DNA from: Magnolia sinica
Taxonomy: Eukaryota; Streptophyta; Magnoliopsida; Magnoliales; Magnoliaceae
Length of the DNA: 64,000 nucleotides
Assembly (NCBI RefSeq): GCF_029962835.1
Contig: NC_080591.1
Coordinates: forward strand, 44,151,501-44,215,500
Direction: 5' to 3'
Shown here: piece by piece, positions 10,584-22,459 of the stretch
Numbering within the stretch: the stretch's first letter is position 1
Layout: the number at the start of each line of letters is the position of its first letter
Translations under genes and position numbers: made by a program
Notes under the pieces: model-generated
Databases searched by the model: none
The model's input: only the letters and a program-made list of their open reading frames with translations
Told to the model about the DNA's origin: nothing

Positions 10584-11170
10584 GGAGTTGGGGGGAAAAA
10601 GCGACGTGCCTGCGAATTTATATTTCGGAATTAGACTTTAGGCCTCGGTTCCTATGCTACCAAGGCTAAAAAGTAGACGTTTGGCCGCCGTTCCTATGCA
10701 ACCGAGACTGAAAAGTCCAATTTCATTTCTACTTATTTATTTATTTTTTTCAAAATTTTCAATTATTTGAAATTTGTCAATTTAAAAAAAAATTCCAATT
10801 TTTTTCAAGATTCTCAAGTTCAACATTCTTATTTTTTTTTTTCAAAAATTTTCAAAATTCTTATTTTTTTTAAAATTCTCAATTTTTTTTTTTAAAATTC
10901 ATACTTTTTCATAATTATCATTTTTTTATTCTTAAATTTTCAAAAAAAATTCTTAATTTTTTAAAAGTTCTCAAAATTTTAAAAAATTCTTAGTTCTTAA
11001 AAAAATTCAAAATTCAAATCTTTTTCAAAACACTCAATTTTTTTTTTTTTTTTAAAATTCTCAATTTTTTCCCAATTGTCTCCATTTTTTTTCCAAAATT
11101 CTCCATTTTTTCACAATTGTCAAAAATTTTAAAAATTATTAATTCTTTCAATATTCTCGATTTTTTTTAA
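10584..11170. other. AT-rich subterminal spacer of the CACTA element
   Basis: Two subterminal motif pairs (GCCTCGGTT...CCAAGGCT and GCCGCCGTT...CCGAGACT) at 10640-10710 are followed by about 440 bp of T- and A-rich simple sequence with repeated 'ttttcaaaattc' phrases. No gene. Confidence 0.7.
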
Positions 11171-11179
11171 TATTCTTAA

Positions 11180-12338
11180 ATGTAGACTTTTGGCCTCGGT
11201 TCTTATGCAACAGAGGCTAAAAAGTAGACTTTTGGCCTCGGCTACTATGCAACTGAGGCTAAAATGTAGACTTTTCGCCTCAGTTCTTATGCAACTGAGG
11301 CTAAAAGGTAGACTTTTCGCCTCGGTTTCTATGTAACTGAGGCTAAAAAATAGACTTTTTGCCTTGGTTTCTATGCAACTGAGGTTAAAAAGTAGACCTT
11401 TCGCCTCGGTTCCTATGCAACTGAGGCTAAAAAGTAGACCTTTCGCCTCGGTTCCTATGCAACTGAGGCTAAAAATTAGACCTTTCGCCTCGGTTCCTAT
11501 GGAACTGAGGTTAAAAAGACCTTTCGCCTTGGTTCCTATGCAACTAAGGTTAAAAAGTAGACCTTTCACCTTGGTTCCTATGCAACTGAGGCTAAAAAGT
11601 AGACTTTTTGCCTCGTTTCCTATGTAATTGAGGCTAAAGAGTAGATTTTTTACCTCGGTTCCTATGCAACTGAGGCTACAAATTTGACCTTTCACCTCGG
11701 TTCCTATGCAACTGAGGCTAAAAAGTAGATTTTTTACCTCGGTTCCTATGCAACTGAGGCTACAAATTAGACCTTTCGCCTCGGTTCCTATGCAACTAAG
11801 GTTAAAAAGTAGATTTTTCACCTTGGTTCCTATGCAAATGAGGCTACAAATTATACCTTTCACCACGGTTCCTATGCAACTGAGGCTAAAAAGTAGATTT
11901 TTCACCTCGGTTCCTATGCAACTGAGGCTACAAATTAGACCTTTCGCCTCAGTTCCTATGCAACTGAGGCTAAAAAGTAAACTTTTCGCCTCGGTTCCTA
12001 TGCAACTGAGGGTAACAATTAGACCTTTCGCCTCGGTTCTTATGCAATTGAGGCTAAAAAGTAGACCTTTCGCCTCGATTCCTATGCAACTGAGGCTAAA
12101 ATGTAGACCTTTCACCTCGGTTCCTATGCAACTGAGGCTAAAAAGTAGACTTTTTACCTCGGTTACTATGCAACTGAGGCTAAAAACTAGACTATTAGCC
12201 TCAGTTCCATAGCAACTGAGGCAAAAAATGAACTTTTAGCCTCAATTCCATAACAACTGAGGCTAAAAAACACATTTAGCCTCCATTTTTTCAACCGAGG
12301 CTAAAAAATTGAGGCAAAAGGCCTACTTTCTTGTAGTG
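11180..12338. repeat. Tandem array of about 27 palindromic 42-bp units, right CACTA subterminal region
   Basis: The unit is about 42 bp: GCCTCGGTT, then CCTATGC, then AACTGAGGC, then AAAAAGTAGACCTTTC. Each unit contains 9-bp arms able to fold into a hairpin with a 7-base loop. Because 42 is a multiple of three the array leaves long open frames on both strands (11129-12115 minus, 11706-12212 plus), which are artefacts of the period. Units diverge towards the terminus, and the last ones grade into the terminal inverted repeat. Confidence 0.92.
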
Positions 12339-12341
12339 TGT

Positions 12342-13003
12342 ACTGCTTATATACACGACACTCTTTTAAGAAATAACTAGGCTTCCTACAATAGTTACAG
12401 GCTAGGATAGGAGTACTATAACATCTTGGCATAGGTGCTTGCTGTCGAGTGAAATGAGGCTTTTTTATCAACTGGATAAATAAGACTTGACCTATTCCTA
12501 TTGACCATATGTATACAAGCCTTTGTTAGACGTTCTGAGCATCAAAGAGGTTTGATCATTTTAAAAATCCCTTAGAGCCAATGCTCGACTTCTATAGGTT
12601 CATGTGTACTAGGAAAAGTAGGTGGTTGCAACCTCTGAAATTTGTCGAATATATAATCATCATGGGCGGGAACGGGATGAGAAGTAGGCACAACTGACAT
12701 GATTGATTCAACTGGCAGAGTTGGCTCAATCGACAGTGTTAGCTCAACAGGTGGAGTTGGCATTCTCTAAGTAATAATTTCTACAAGAGTCACTAGAGTC
12801 TGATGTTGTTGTTGCATAAGGAAAAACATTTGATTAAGCATATCCCTAGCCGGTGTTGTCTAAGTAGCAGAAGGCGTGGTCGGAGGAACATGATTTTGAC
12901 TTGAGGTAGGTACCTCAGATATACCAGGTAAGTTAGGATGATCCTAATGTGTTTCATTTTGTCGGGATTGTATAACGGAAGATCAATTTCTTTTAGGTGC
13001 CAT
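12342..13003 (-). pseudogene. Ty3/Gypsy gag remnant with zinc knuckle
   Basis: Minus-strand translation starts at an ATG (13003-13001) with MAPKRN and an early stop, then a glutamine-rich stretch and, near 12690-12575, FDKFQRLQPPTFPSTHEP followed by IEVEHWL, the characteristic start of the plant Gypsy gag capsid. Most of the capsid is missing. At 12399-12358 a nucleocapsid CCHC knuckle is recognisable as CNYCRKPSYFLKEC, with the histidine changed to tyrosine. The frame is interrupted by the CACTA at 12341 and continues at 2018. Confidence 0.8.
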
Positions 13004-13956
13004 GTCTTGAATTTGTTGATATTTGCTTATTAGAAATAGGATAATGTATTTTACTGCAATTCAGTGTACCTACACTCAAACATATAAGCAAACAAAGAAG
13101 GAAACACTCGTATTTATTAACACCATTCAAAAGTTGTATAGTTTCCAGTACAAAAATTCTTAATTACTTGAAGATTATACCAGGAAAACACTACACAGTC
13201 CATATTCTATACCAATACACTAAGCTTCATGGGTCTATTAACTTGAGAATTAAAAGAGGAGATAAATGCTAGAAAATAAGTGGTAGAAGTGAAAAGGATC
13301 TTAAAATCCCTTTTTAGAACATCCCACACATGTAACATTTTGAGTTAGGCTTGATTGACTGTGATCCCCTGCCTCAAATCTTAAAAAACTAAGATAGGGA
13401 TCCAAGGTTAACCATGAAATACAACGGTCGACCGTGAGCCTCTGTACACGATTGACATAAAAAAAATTATGGTCGACCACAACTCCCTCGATATATCTTC
13501 CTAGAGCACACCCAGTGCTCTACGGTTGACCACAACTCTCTGGACCTAAATCACTAAGGCACATCTAGCAATGCACGGTTGACTGTGAATATTAGGCCTA
13601 AAATTTCTAGAGCACATCCAGTACTCCACGGTTGACCGTAGCTCTCTGGTCTAAACTCTCTCCAAACTTGTGATGAATTTCCTACCTCTACTTTCTTCTT
13701 TGGGATTTACTACCACTATTTAAACTATTCTAGACTAGACTTATTATACACACAAATTTTCATACTAAATGCTACAGACCAAGGCTATCCTAGTGTTCAA
13801 AATTATAGATTTAAGTTTAAAATTATTATACAAAAGAGAAATTTAATTCTAAGGTTTATTGTCACTAATTTCAGAGTCTAAGTCAACGTATAGCTTATGG
13901 TGAGCTCCCAGCTCACTACCTCAATTTATTTCTTAATTCATTCTCTGATACTAACT
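13004..13956. other. LTR-like region with GGTCGACC palindromes
   Basis: No coding. It lies where the 5' LTR and leader of the minus-strand Gypsy element should be. Between 13424 and 13645 five near-palindromes recur, including a perfect ACGGTCGACCGT at 13424-13435 and later GGTTGACCGT variants, about 40-70 bp apart. The layout resembles the motif clusters in the Copia-type LTRs but with a different sequence. LTR ends are not identifiable. Confidence 0.45.
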
Positions 13957-16203
13957 TGTAATGCCATGAAATTAAGGGATCAAATATATCTATATTCTCT
14001 GAATTTTTGGGTATCACTTTTAATGCAAAAGCTTAATTTAATGACACGATTTAAGAGGTATCAAATCAATAGTAAAGAAACTCAACCTCAATAGTGTATA
14101 TATATCAGTTGAAAAAAAAAAAAAAACTATACAGAACATACGACCAACCATATATAACAACAAAGACCAATCAACCTGGGGACTCAAAATATACATGTCA
14201 AAAAATATGAAGTCTAAATCTAATACATCTGATATGCTCTCAAAAGACAAAAATAAAATAAAATGATGAAATAACAACCTATAACTGCTCATCTGTGAAT
14301 TGAAAGTATGACCCACTGGAAATAGGGTCCACAAACCCATCATTACTCACTATCGCCTCATTGGTACCTACGCCACAAGCATCTGATTGGTGTTTCAAAA
14401 CACCTTCTCATAAGAGAGTGAGTGATCAACTCAGTGTTACCATTTTCTAAGCTAAGCATAATATCAAAATAATCAAGTTCAGGTAATGAAACATAGCATT
14501 AAAAGCAGTTCCTAAACTCGTTTATTAATGCATGTATGTAATGTGATATGTATATATATTCCAGAACCTTTAATGTGGGGCCCACTAGCCTACCACGACG
14601 TGGGGCTCCCTCGCCTTCCACACTATGCTAGGGGTCGAATAATATCCTGGGGTTCTTAACAAAAACCTATGCTCTTGATAACACTCATAAGTACCCATGC
14701 ATGTGGATGCATATTTGTCAAGCCTTTATTAATCCATATTCAATTAGTAGTATTGGTAAAGTTAGATTACCATAATTTTAGTATGAGTCAAGTACACAGA
14801 AACCACATGGCTCATCACCAGGGTCCTTAATCCATTCAGGGTCATCACCCAGTGTCTGAAATCGTCAATTACATAGGTATTGGCAATTTGCTCAAGACAT
14901 AAATCAATAAGGTAATGGGTTGTCACTCAAAATCACGGATGGCAGACTTTTCACTTCCATTGGTGCTCAAGACTCATCGTAAGGCTTGCCCACCTACACA
15001 GGTCAGAGACATCATAGACACAATGTCCCATACCACTGTGGCCCATGAGCTGTTATAAGTAGTTCGTTGAAACACAGATACAACGGCTATCAATGGTGAT
15101 GATATATCAATGGTAATCATGGTATTCTAGATTTCATAGGATATTCAACAACATTCACAGAATAATGATTATCCCTGAATTGGACTAATTCGATGGATTG
15201 AGTGAACATCGTTTAGACTGGCCTTTGGTGTAAAGAAACCCACAAGTATCCCATGCTAGAGTCGGTCAGTCGTTTTCAACCTCAATCGATTGAACAAGTT
15301 TGTGATAGCCAAACCTAATAAAGGTAGTCCATATTTTTAACTGTTTTCAGAGACTAATCTAAAGCAATGCAAATTCACAACATCCTAAACATGATTACAA
15401 ATTTAAATACATAATTTCCTAAAAATTTCTCACTTAAACATATAACCAAACACTTGATATGCCAAACGAGCAATTTCTTATTTTCACAAAATCAAGCCTA
15501 AAAGAACACCAAATTCATACAACCCATCAAGCATATTATCAACTTAACACATAGTATTTGAATCATAACCATGAAATAATTCTAATATTCTAATATGAAT
15601 AATTTCAACAAAATACCAAAAAATTCACTAACTGAAACTGTCAGGGATTAATAAAGCCTAACTTAGGAGAATAGTCCTTGCCTACAGATTTGATTCCACA
15701 TTCTAATTACAAGTAGGACCTAAAATATAAAGAAAGCCCTAAAACCCCACATGAATTTCGAACAAATTTTTATTAAGATGAGAAATATATGGTTTCAAGT
15801 CTTAATTCGAAGCACACGGAGTAGACTGACCTTCGATTATTGCTAGGATACAATTAGGTGGAAGAAAAAACTGCTAAATCCAAGTTTTCTAGCATAATCC
15901 CCAAGAAAAATCCTAAAACCCCCAAATTCCAAAATTTTTAGCCTTAATAAATTAAATCTCATATATATAGTTGTTCTTGAAAAATTGAGGTAAGCCGCGC
16001 AACTCACACTCTTAGGTTCCGATCTAAATTGTGCGATCTGGGGCCCTATTTTGAACATATGATCCATGTCGAAGGTCAAGCCCACCAAGGTGATCTTATC
16101 CTTATAATTTATGATTAATGGCCCGCCAATGAATGATTGAGAGATCTTATAGACATTTTGGCAACTATTACAACACTTAGGGAATAAAATTCTATTGATC
16201 ACA
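13957..16203. other. Gene-free LTR-like DNA, possible LTR start at 13957
   Basis: TGTAATGCC at 13957 resembles the TGTAACGCC start of the element at 16204, and the phrase 'gtgatcaactcagtg' near 14420 is paralleled by 'gtgaccaactcagtg' at about 16620. This suggests an older relative split by the 16204-21192 insertion. I could not find its other end or target duplication. No coding or RNA gene is recognised. Confidence 0.35.
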
Positions 16204-19200
16204 TGTAACGCCCTGAGTTTTTGGAACCCGAGTATATGACTCATTCTTCGAAAACCCGAGTGTTAACCTTTAAAGATAGTTAAATTCAGGTATTTTTTTC
16301 TTTTCAGAGTAAATAGTTTTACGAAAGATGGAAAAATCAAACATAAATGAAGATTTTATTTACATTTAGAATATACGAGCGGTTGCCCATAATGACTTAT
16401 ACAAACCACTATCTCCACATAACAAATTCAAGAATACGTAATTTATACATGAGAAATAATAAAATGCATATAAATTTGAGCTGTAAGATCGCGCAACTTC
16501 TCTTAGCAAATACAACCATGCGTCCCTGACACTTGTATCCTGCTCCTCATCAAGTCTGAACATGTATATCATTTATGCCACTTGTACTACCTGTACGGTT
16601 ATATATTTGATGAATGAGTGACCAACTCAGTGTGAATTTCCCTCAAGATTACACACCGCCGCATTAGTCAAGCATAGTTTTAAAGAATAAATCACCCAAA
16701 ATAATACTTGATGTAGTCTTATTAAATGCATTGATGCGTGAATGCACATCGACCTGTGGATGCTCACCCAGTCGAACTTGGGATTGTCACCCATGCATAT
16801 GACTGGTCATCAGCATAGCACATCACGTGCGTATATCATGTACAACATAATGACCAAGCCATCGTACATCACGTATGTACGTCGATAGTCGATGATCTAG
16901 GAGCTAGTGAAACGATACCCCACTAAGCCTAAGGGTACGTGCTATCTGCAACATCTAGAATTATCCATCCGTCATCCCTAGAATGCTATGATGCATGATT
17001 AATCCATCCATTATTATTCCAATTATAACCAACCAATTTAAGAAAGCTCAAAGGTCACTACAGGGGGCTCGTCACCCAGTGTAGGCCGACAGCTAGGGCA
17101 TATTGTCCCATTCCACCATCCATGGCTCATGAGACTCTAACATTAAGATGTTTAATGGTAACCTCCACGATTAGTGGCCAATCGTAGTGCCACAAGTGGA
17201 TCTTACCATTGCATAAATATACATAAGTAATCCATCAAGCCACTTAGGGCAAATGAAAGCCACATAAGGCAAACAGGCATATATCACATCAAATGCCACA
17301 AATGGAAGAAATCACATCAAAGGTGCAAAGGACAGATATCACATCAAAGCCACAGTGGGCACAAGGATCCGTAAGATGATAAGTCCACATAAGCGTAAGT
17401 AAAATGACCACTAGGTCGGGGCCCATTATATCCGCAATCAGTCAAGTTACATCCCAATGATGGGTGTACATATACAAGTGGGGTTTCCCACTGATAGAGG
17501 TACCGGTTTAAGATCCATAAGCAATCCACAAGTAATCCACAAGCATGAGAAGGTATACAAGTGTAACATACATATGTTTATACAAGATAAACGTTGAGCA
17601 TATAAGTTAGAGATCAAATTCAACAACCAACGCAAGTAATGAAGATATCCATTATCAGTTGTAATTAAAGCAGAAAATATCACTTAAACTAATAGGAAAG
17701 TGGAAAGCTCAAGGGGAAGAAATCATCACTTGATGAATCGAATCACCCACTAGTGTCGCTAGGTGAGTGCCCCCTTAGAACTGAATCCAACCATGAATTA
17801 TAAATTTTGCATGGTCGGATTCAAGTTTCGTACACTATCTACGGTTAGGATCATAAGTTATGGTTTGGGTTTTATCCACTAATCTATTTTTAGGCTTTGG
17901 TTTAGAGTTTGAAATCTAATTCATATAATTAATTTATAATAATATTAGAAATGAACTAATAATAAGTAATAATTGTCAGTTAATACTAACAACACTAATC
18001 TTATAATCAATAATCTACTAATGACAAAATAAGAATATCATTAATAATGATAAATGTTAATATTTAATACTAATAATCAAGTAGTGGAATTAATAGTGTC
18101 GAATGATAATTTCTAACAATAGTAAAATAGCGATAATTTGATTTTGACAATTCAAATGTATAAGCCCAGTTGAGTATGGAGTGGTGAGGACTGAGTCGAC
18201 TCAATTGGAAACTCGGCAACCTCTAATTGCCCTCATCTTCTCTTTCTCTTCCTTAGCTTTTCATTCTCTCTTTGCCACTCTACCTGACTAGACGAGCCTG
18301 GACTCAGCCAACCTCACACCCAACTTGGACCGAACTCGATGAATTGGCAGCCGAGTTGATTCGACTCAACACAACTATCAACCTTTCTCTCTCTCATTCG
18401 CTTCCTTCTTGTTTCCCTCAATACAACCACAACCAGTAACTAGCTGGACCCAACCGACTCAAAGAATTAATGAGTTAAGGCCCAGTTGACTCGACAGCGA
18501 GTCAAGTTCCCAACTCAAGTTCAGCGTGTCGAGTCCACTTGACCCAACTCTGGCCACCCTTCTCTATCCACCTTCCACTTTCTCTCTTTTCTTCCCAACT
18601 CAACCAGGACTCCCTCGACTCAGACTCCAAGTTGAGGAAGTGAGGGTTAACACCTCAGCGAGTTTTAGTCGAGTTAACTCGACCCAACTCAACGTGGTGC
18701 AACACCACCACTCGAACACCCTCTCTCTCTTCTCCTTCTTCATGTTCTTTTCTTCTTTCTATCTTTCCTGTGGTGACCTAGACCAAACTAGGCCCAAGCC
18801 TAACTTGACCTAAATGGACTCGGTCCTAGACCCGACAGCCATTTCCATGGTAGCGAGTCAACTCGACAACATCCCATGAATTGGGCAGAGTCGATGTTGC
18901 ACACGCACATGCTCCCTGTCCTATTTCCTTCTTCCTGTCACTCTTTCTCTTTATCTCTCTTCTCTGTTGAAAGTCTATCCGCACTGTGTGGATGCGATTT
19001 AGCTCGCCCATCACAGCAAATCAGCCCTAAACTCCACTGCTAGCATGCCCATTCAGCTAAGGCGGACCCGGTCAGAACTTGACTCGGTTTGCCCAGGAAC
19101 CTGGCCCACAACTCTCTCTTTTTCCCTCACTCTCTCTCAGGATTTTTGGTGGAAATCCCGAGATATGAGGGCCCCTTTTAAAGGGCTAGGGGCGGACCTT

Positions 19201-21192
19201 TGGGTCGGCTTTGATGGTCGTTACTCCACGACATTTTGATGGGTCCTACATGTTGATCCCACCTGCATGGTGCTAATCCCACACGTGGTATGGATTTATG
19301 CTAATGTGGCCCACCGAAGGAACCTCATTAATCAGAAAATGGGGCCCACTGCATCCCGGTGGGTTTTCCAGTTTAATGGGGAAGATGACTCCACCTCCAA
19401 TGGCGAATTTTCATCCATGGCCTATCAAGGCGATCCGCACCCTATGGACGGACTGGATGGGGTCACTGATCGGCGTGGGGGCCACCAATCCCACCAATCA
19501 TCACAGTTTCCCCCTCCACTTGCGAGATTTTCAGCCGCAACCATTATATCCCGTGAAGGACGTTATTTTCGAGAGGCTGGTCGCCCTAAGTGAGGCTGCC
19601 CTAGCTCGGACGTGTGAGATAGGTCGGACAAGCTAGAACTAGGGCTCAGATCCCGCCAGCGCCTATTTTCCAAAGGAGAAAAAAACTCCCCACACCAGCT
19701 CGCCTAGCAGACCGTTGCCTGCCCTTATTTGGCGTCGAAAGAAGCGCTGAGATAATACCACATGGATGGCTGGGATTTATAGAGAAGAGCTAACATGGAT
19801 TCCCAACCTAGCAGCAGCGAGATGTGTTTTTCATTTTTGGAAAAATTGGTTGCACGTAGTCCAGGTGCGTCTGGATTTGTGCCCACACACGTGTCTCCCT
19901 CCATGCAAGAAACTTGGGTTTCAGATGAAGCTTGATGCCACACCAGATGGACGGTCTGGATCATCCGATCAGCTGACGGTGGTGGGCCTGATTTCAAACA
20001 AACGGCTCCCATTTATCGTTGGCGGGAAAACGAAAGAAGAAGATGAGATTTCCCCTTTCTCAAAATCCGTCGGGTCAACACGGTTTGACCGTGTTGACGG
20101 ATCTGGTGCACATCGGGTGCACATGTTCTATGTATGCACGCTGCCCTCGAGTGGGGCCCACAGAGGTGTTTGGACAAATCAGCACCGTCCATTCCATCTG
20201 GAGGTTCCCAACCTAGGCCCTTGATGAAAGATTAGGTAGATCTAGAGCCTAGGTGGGACCCATAACTTGATTTGGGTCCTATTGGTGGATTTCCATCAAT
20301 CCGACAGTCAGATCATCTTTGGATCCGACCTTTACGGTTCCTAAGAGTCCTTATTCACTTCTACGATAAATTTTAATGCTGGTTACCATTACCCAGATGG
20401 TTGGATTATTTGATTATGTGATAGATTTTGACATTAATTGACATAGCCTAATAAAGGATGGACTGAGTGGCCCACGACACAAATTTATGGATAGATGACC
20501 AGCTACATTCCTTCCAGGGGCCACATTGGTTGAAGTTTAGGTTTTAAATGGTAACGTTGTACAGTCTACTACAAAGATCTGACGGTCAGGTCAATTCTAA
20601 ATATGATCATTGGTGATTTTCAAGGTCTCTAGCCTAGTCTATAGGTGAAAACCATCAGTAATTTTAGTGATCAAAGGGACTGATTGTAATTATTAAGTGA
20701 TGTCTCATCTTATGGAGTTTCGAAGACTAGATGAATAATAGATTTCTTAATTCAGGTCTCGAGATTCATGTTGGATAGTTGGATTAGGTTATACACATTA
20801 GCTTAAAACAAAATTTGAGGCTTAATTTATTCTTGCGATAAGATGAATACCGCAAGTCTAAATTGCCAGTTTAGATCATGGGTTAGAGACACAACCTTAC
20901 CATAAATGATCAAGAGTCAATCTGAGGTGAATTGACTTTAGACTCTACAGATGCATTGTGGATTGTCCTGGCTTAAATTCAGAAGGTTAAAAGCCATTAG
21001 GGTCTATGGTGGATTGAACTAAACTCTTACGGGTCCATCATCACTACAGTCCACATCAAATGGTTAAGATGGACAAATCGTGAATTGCTGACTAATGATG
21101 TGTAATATAAACTACGTGTGTTCCCACACATGTTCATGCTAAATTTGATTTAAATCGTAACACCCGAGTATTGAAAAATACAGGGTGTTACA
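16204..21192 (+). mobile_element. Long TG...CA insertion with TSD TCACA (probable solo LTR)
   Basis: The segment starts TGTAACGCCCTG and ends CAGGGTGTTACA, and is flanked on both sides by TCACA (16199-16203 and 21193-21197). The 5-bp duplication and TG...CA ends are the signature of LTR-retrotransposon integration. At 4,989 bp with no recognisable gag or pol it is best read as a solo LTR of a long-LTR family. The ends form a 12-bp terminal inverted repeat with one mismatch, longer than usual for an LTR. Between 18185 and 18870 it holds GTCGA-type palindromes. Short open frames at 18526-20224 show no family resemblance. Confidence 0.85.
18192..18870. promoter_or_regulatory. GAGTCGACTC / CGAGTTAACTCG palindrome cluster in the 5.0-kb element
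   Basis: Perfect palindromes TGAGTCGACTCA (18192-18203) and GTCGAGTTAACTCGAC (18668-18683) are accompanied by many imperfect versions built on GAGTCAACTCGAC and TTGACTCGAC. The surrounding sequence is CT-rich. A regulatory role is inferred only from analogy with the motif clusters next to TATA boxes elsewhere in the window. Confidence 0.45.
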
Positions 21193-22355
21193 TCACATTA
21201 CTAGATTTATGACGGGCAATTTCAGGTACAAATACAACTTACTAGGTACATTTGTTTGCTATCTAACATCATCTAATATTACTCGTACGTTTCTACTACG
21301 ATAATACTAGTGTATTTATTGAGGCCAAATACGGTTAATGATACAAGTAGATACACGATTGCTGCATGCATCTGAGTTTCTCGACCGAACATGCTCAACG
21401 CATTCTCCTTTCATTTTCTTATACAGAAAGGAATGTGCATGAATGGATGGGATCAAATCTCACTCGTTGTGGAAGGAGATCAAGAGGATCCAAGATTTTC
21501 GTCGTAAATAATTAGCAGGGAAGAGAATCTGCATGCGGTTTTTCTTAGTTAGATCATAATCTGTGTGAGCAATTTTCAATGGCTGAAAATTTCCCAGTAA
21601 ACGGTTAGGATTATTCAGAGAAGAATCTCTTGGATTAACAAGGAATTCAGTTGTAACAGAATCAGAAAGTTTCCAATTTCAAATGGAATTTGTGCGCAAT
21701 TTTCTTTCTTGTTTATGGTTCTAGACATGTGCAGAGTATGAATATTTAGGATCAGTTATGATCGGTCTTATGGATGGTTTGGATCCATCTGAGATTGCTG
21801 TCATGGATCGTAGTTGCTTCAGATTGTTAGAGGAAGAAACAAAAACAGTTTCTGTTTGAAACTATTTCATGTTCGGGAAGGTCTCTTGGGTTTCTATGCA
21901 CGCATGTGTGGAATTGGATGGCTGAGATCCACTATGTGGATGGTTGGAGTTAACCTACAATGATTCACATAGATTGTGGTTCCAATTCATAGAAGATGGA
22001 GAGATTTTCTCTTACCCTACAGATCACACGTGTGAGAGGGGGTAAACAACAGAGTTTCTAAGCTTGTGTTCACATGCTGTAGCTCCCCTACATGGGTGGA
22101 AACTGAATGGCCATGATCGATCTGATGAGTGCCACAATGTTGATGGTGTAGATAAAATGCCGAAGGTGCATCCTGAATTATAAACCGATAGCTGTAGGAT
22201 GCTGTTAAATCGTGTGCTCAAACACTGACACTGTTAACAAGAAATGAAAAATGTCTCTTTCTACTGCACACAATCGTGCACTCATGTCTTGTATTTTGAT
22301 TTGAATCCACTTGTGGAAAATGGTCTATGGTGACGTGTATATTAATTAAAGGTCA

Positions 22356-22459
22356 TGGTGTCTATTGTCCCACCTAATATAAGTTTTTGATTCGTTGGGA
22401 TTTGATTTGGTGTCTATTGTCCCACCTAATGTAAGTTTTTGATTCGTTCGGACTTGATT
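22356..22459. repeat. 52-bp tandem duplication, two copies
   Basis: Both copies begin TGGTGTCTATTGTCCCACC and differ at only a few positions (22356-22407 and 22408-22459). No coding context. Confidence 0.9.

Larger units (their letters stand above)
2019..12338. mobile_element. CACTA (En/Spm-type) transposon carrying captured host gene fragments
   Basis: The element opens with CACTACAAGAAA at 2019 and closes with the reverse complement (TTTCTTGTAGTG) at 12338, the terminal inverted repeat of plant CACTA elements. It is flanked by a 3-bp duplication TGT (2016-2018 and 12339-12341), as expected for the superfamily. Length is 10,320 bp. Both ends carry subterminal repeats built on GCCTCGGTT and its complement. 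Inside, on the minus strand, are one exon like plant CACTA transposase and exon pieces of unrelated host genes, several with splice borders. No complete transposase is visible, so the element is probably non-autonomous. It inserted into a Gypsy element near the gag/protease boundary. Confidence 0.92.

Noticed and set aside
11129-12212. Long open frames (328 aa minus, 168 aa plus) with 14-residue repeats
   Set aside because: They are the translation of the 42-bp CACTA subterminal array. Both strands are open because the period is divisible by three, and there is no start context or family similarity.
11180-12300. CRISPR-like regular array
   Set aside because: The units are directly tandem without unique spacers, inside a plant transposon end.
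18526-20224. Several 60-150 aa frames in the 5.0-kb element
   Set aside because: No family motifs and overlapping frames on several phases; the stretch is moderately GC-rich, which lengthens random frames.
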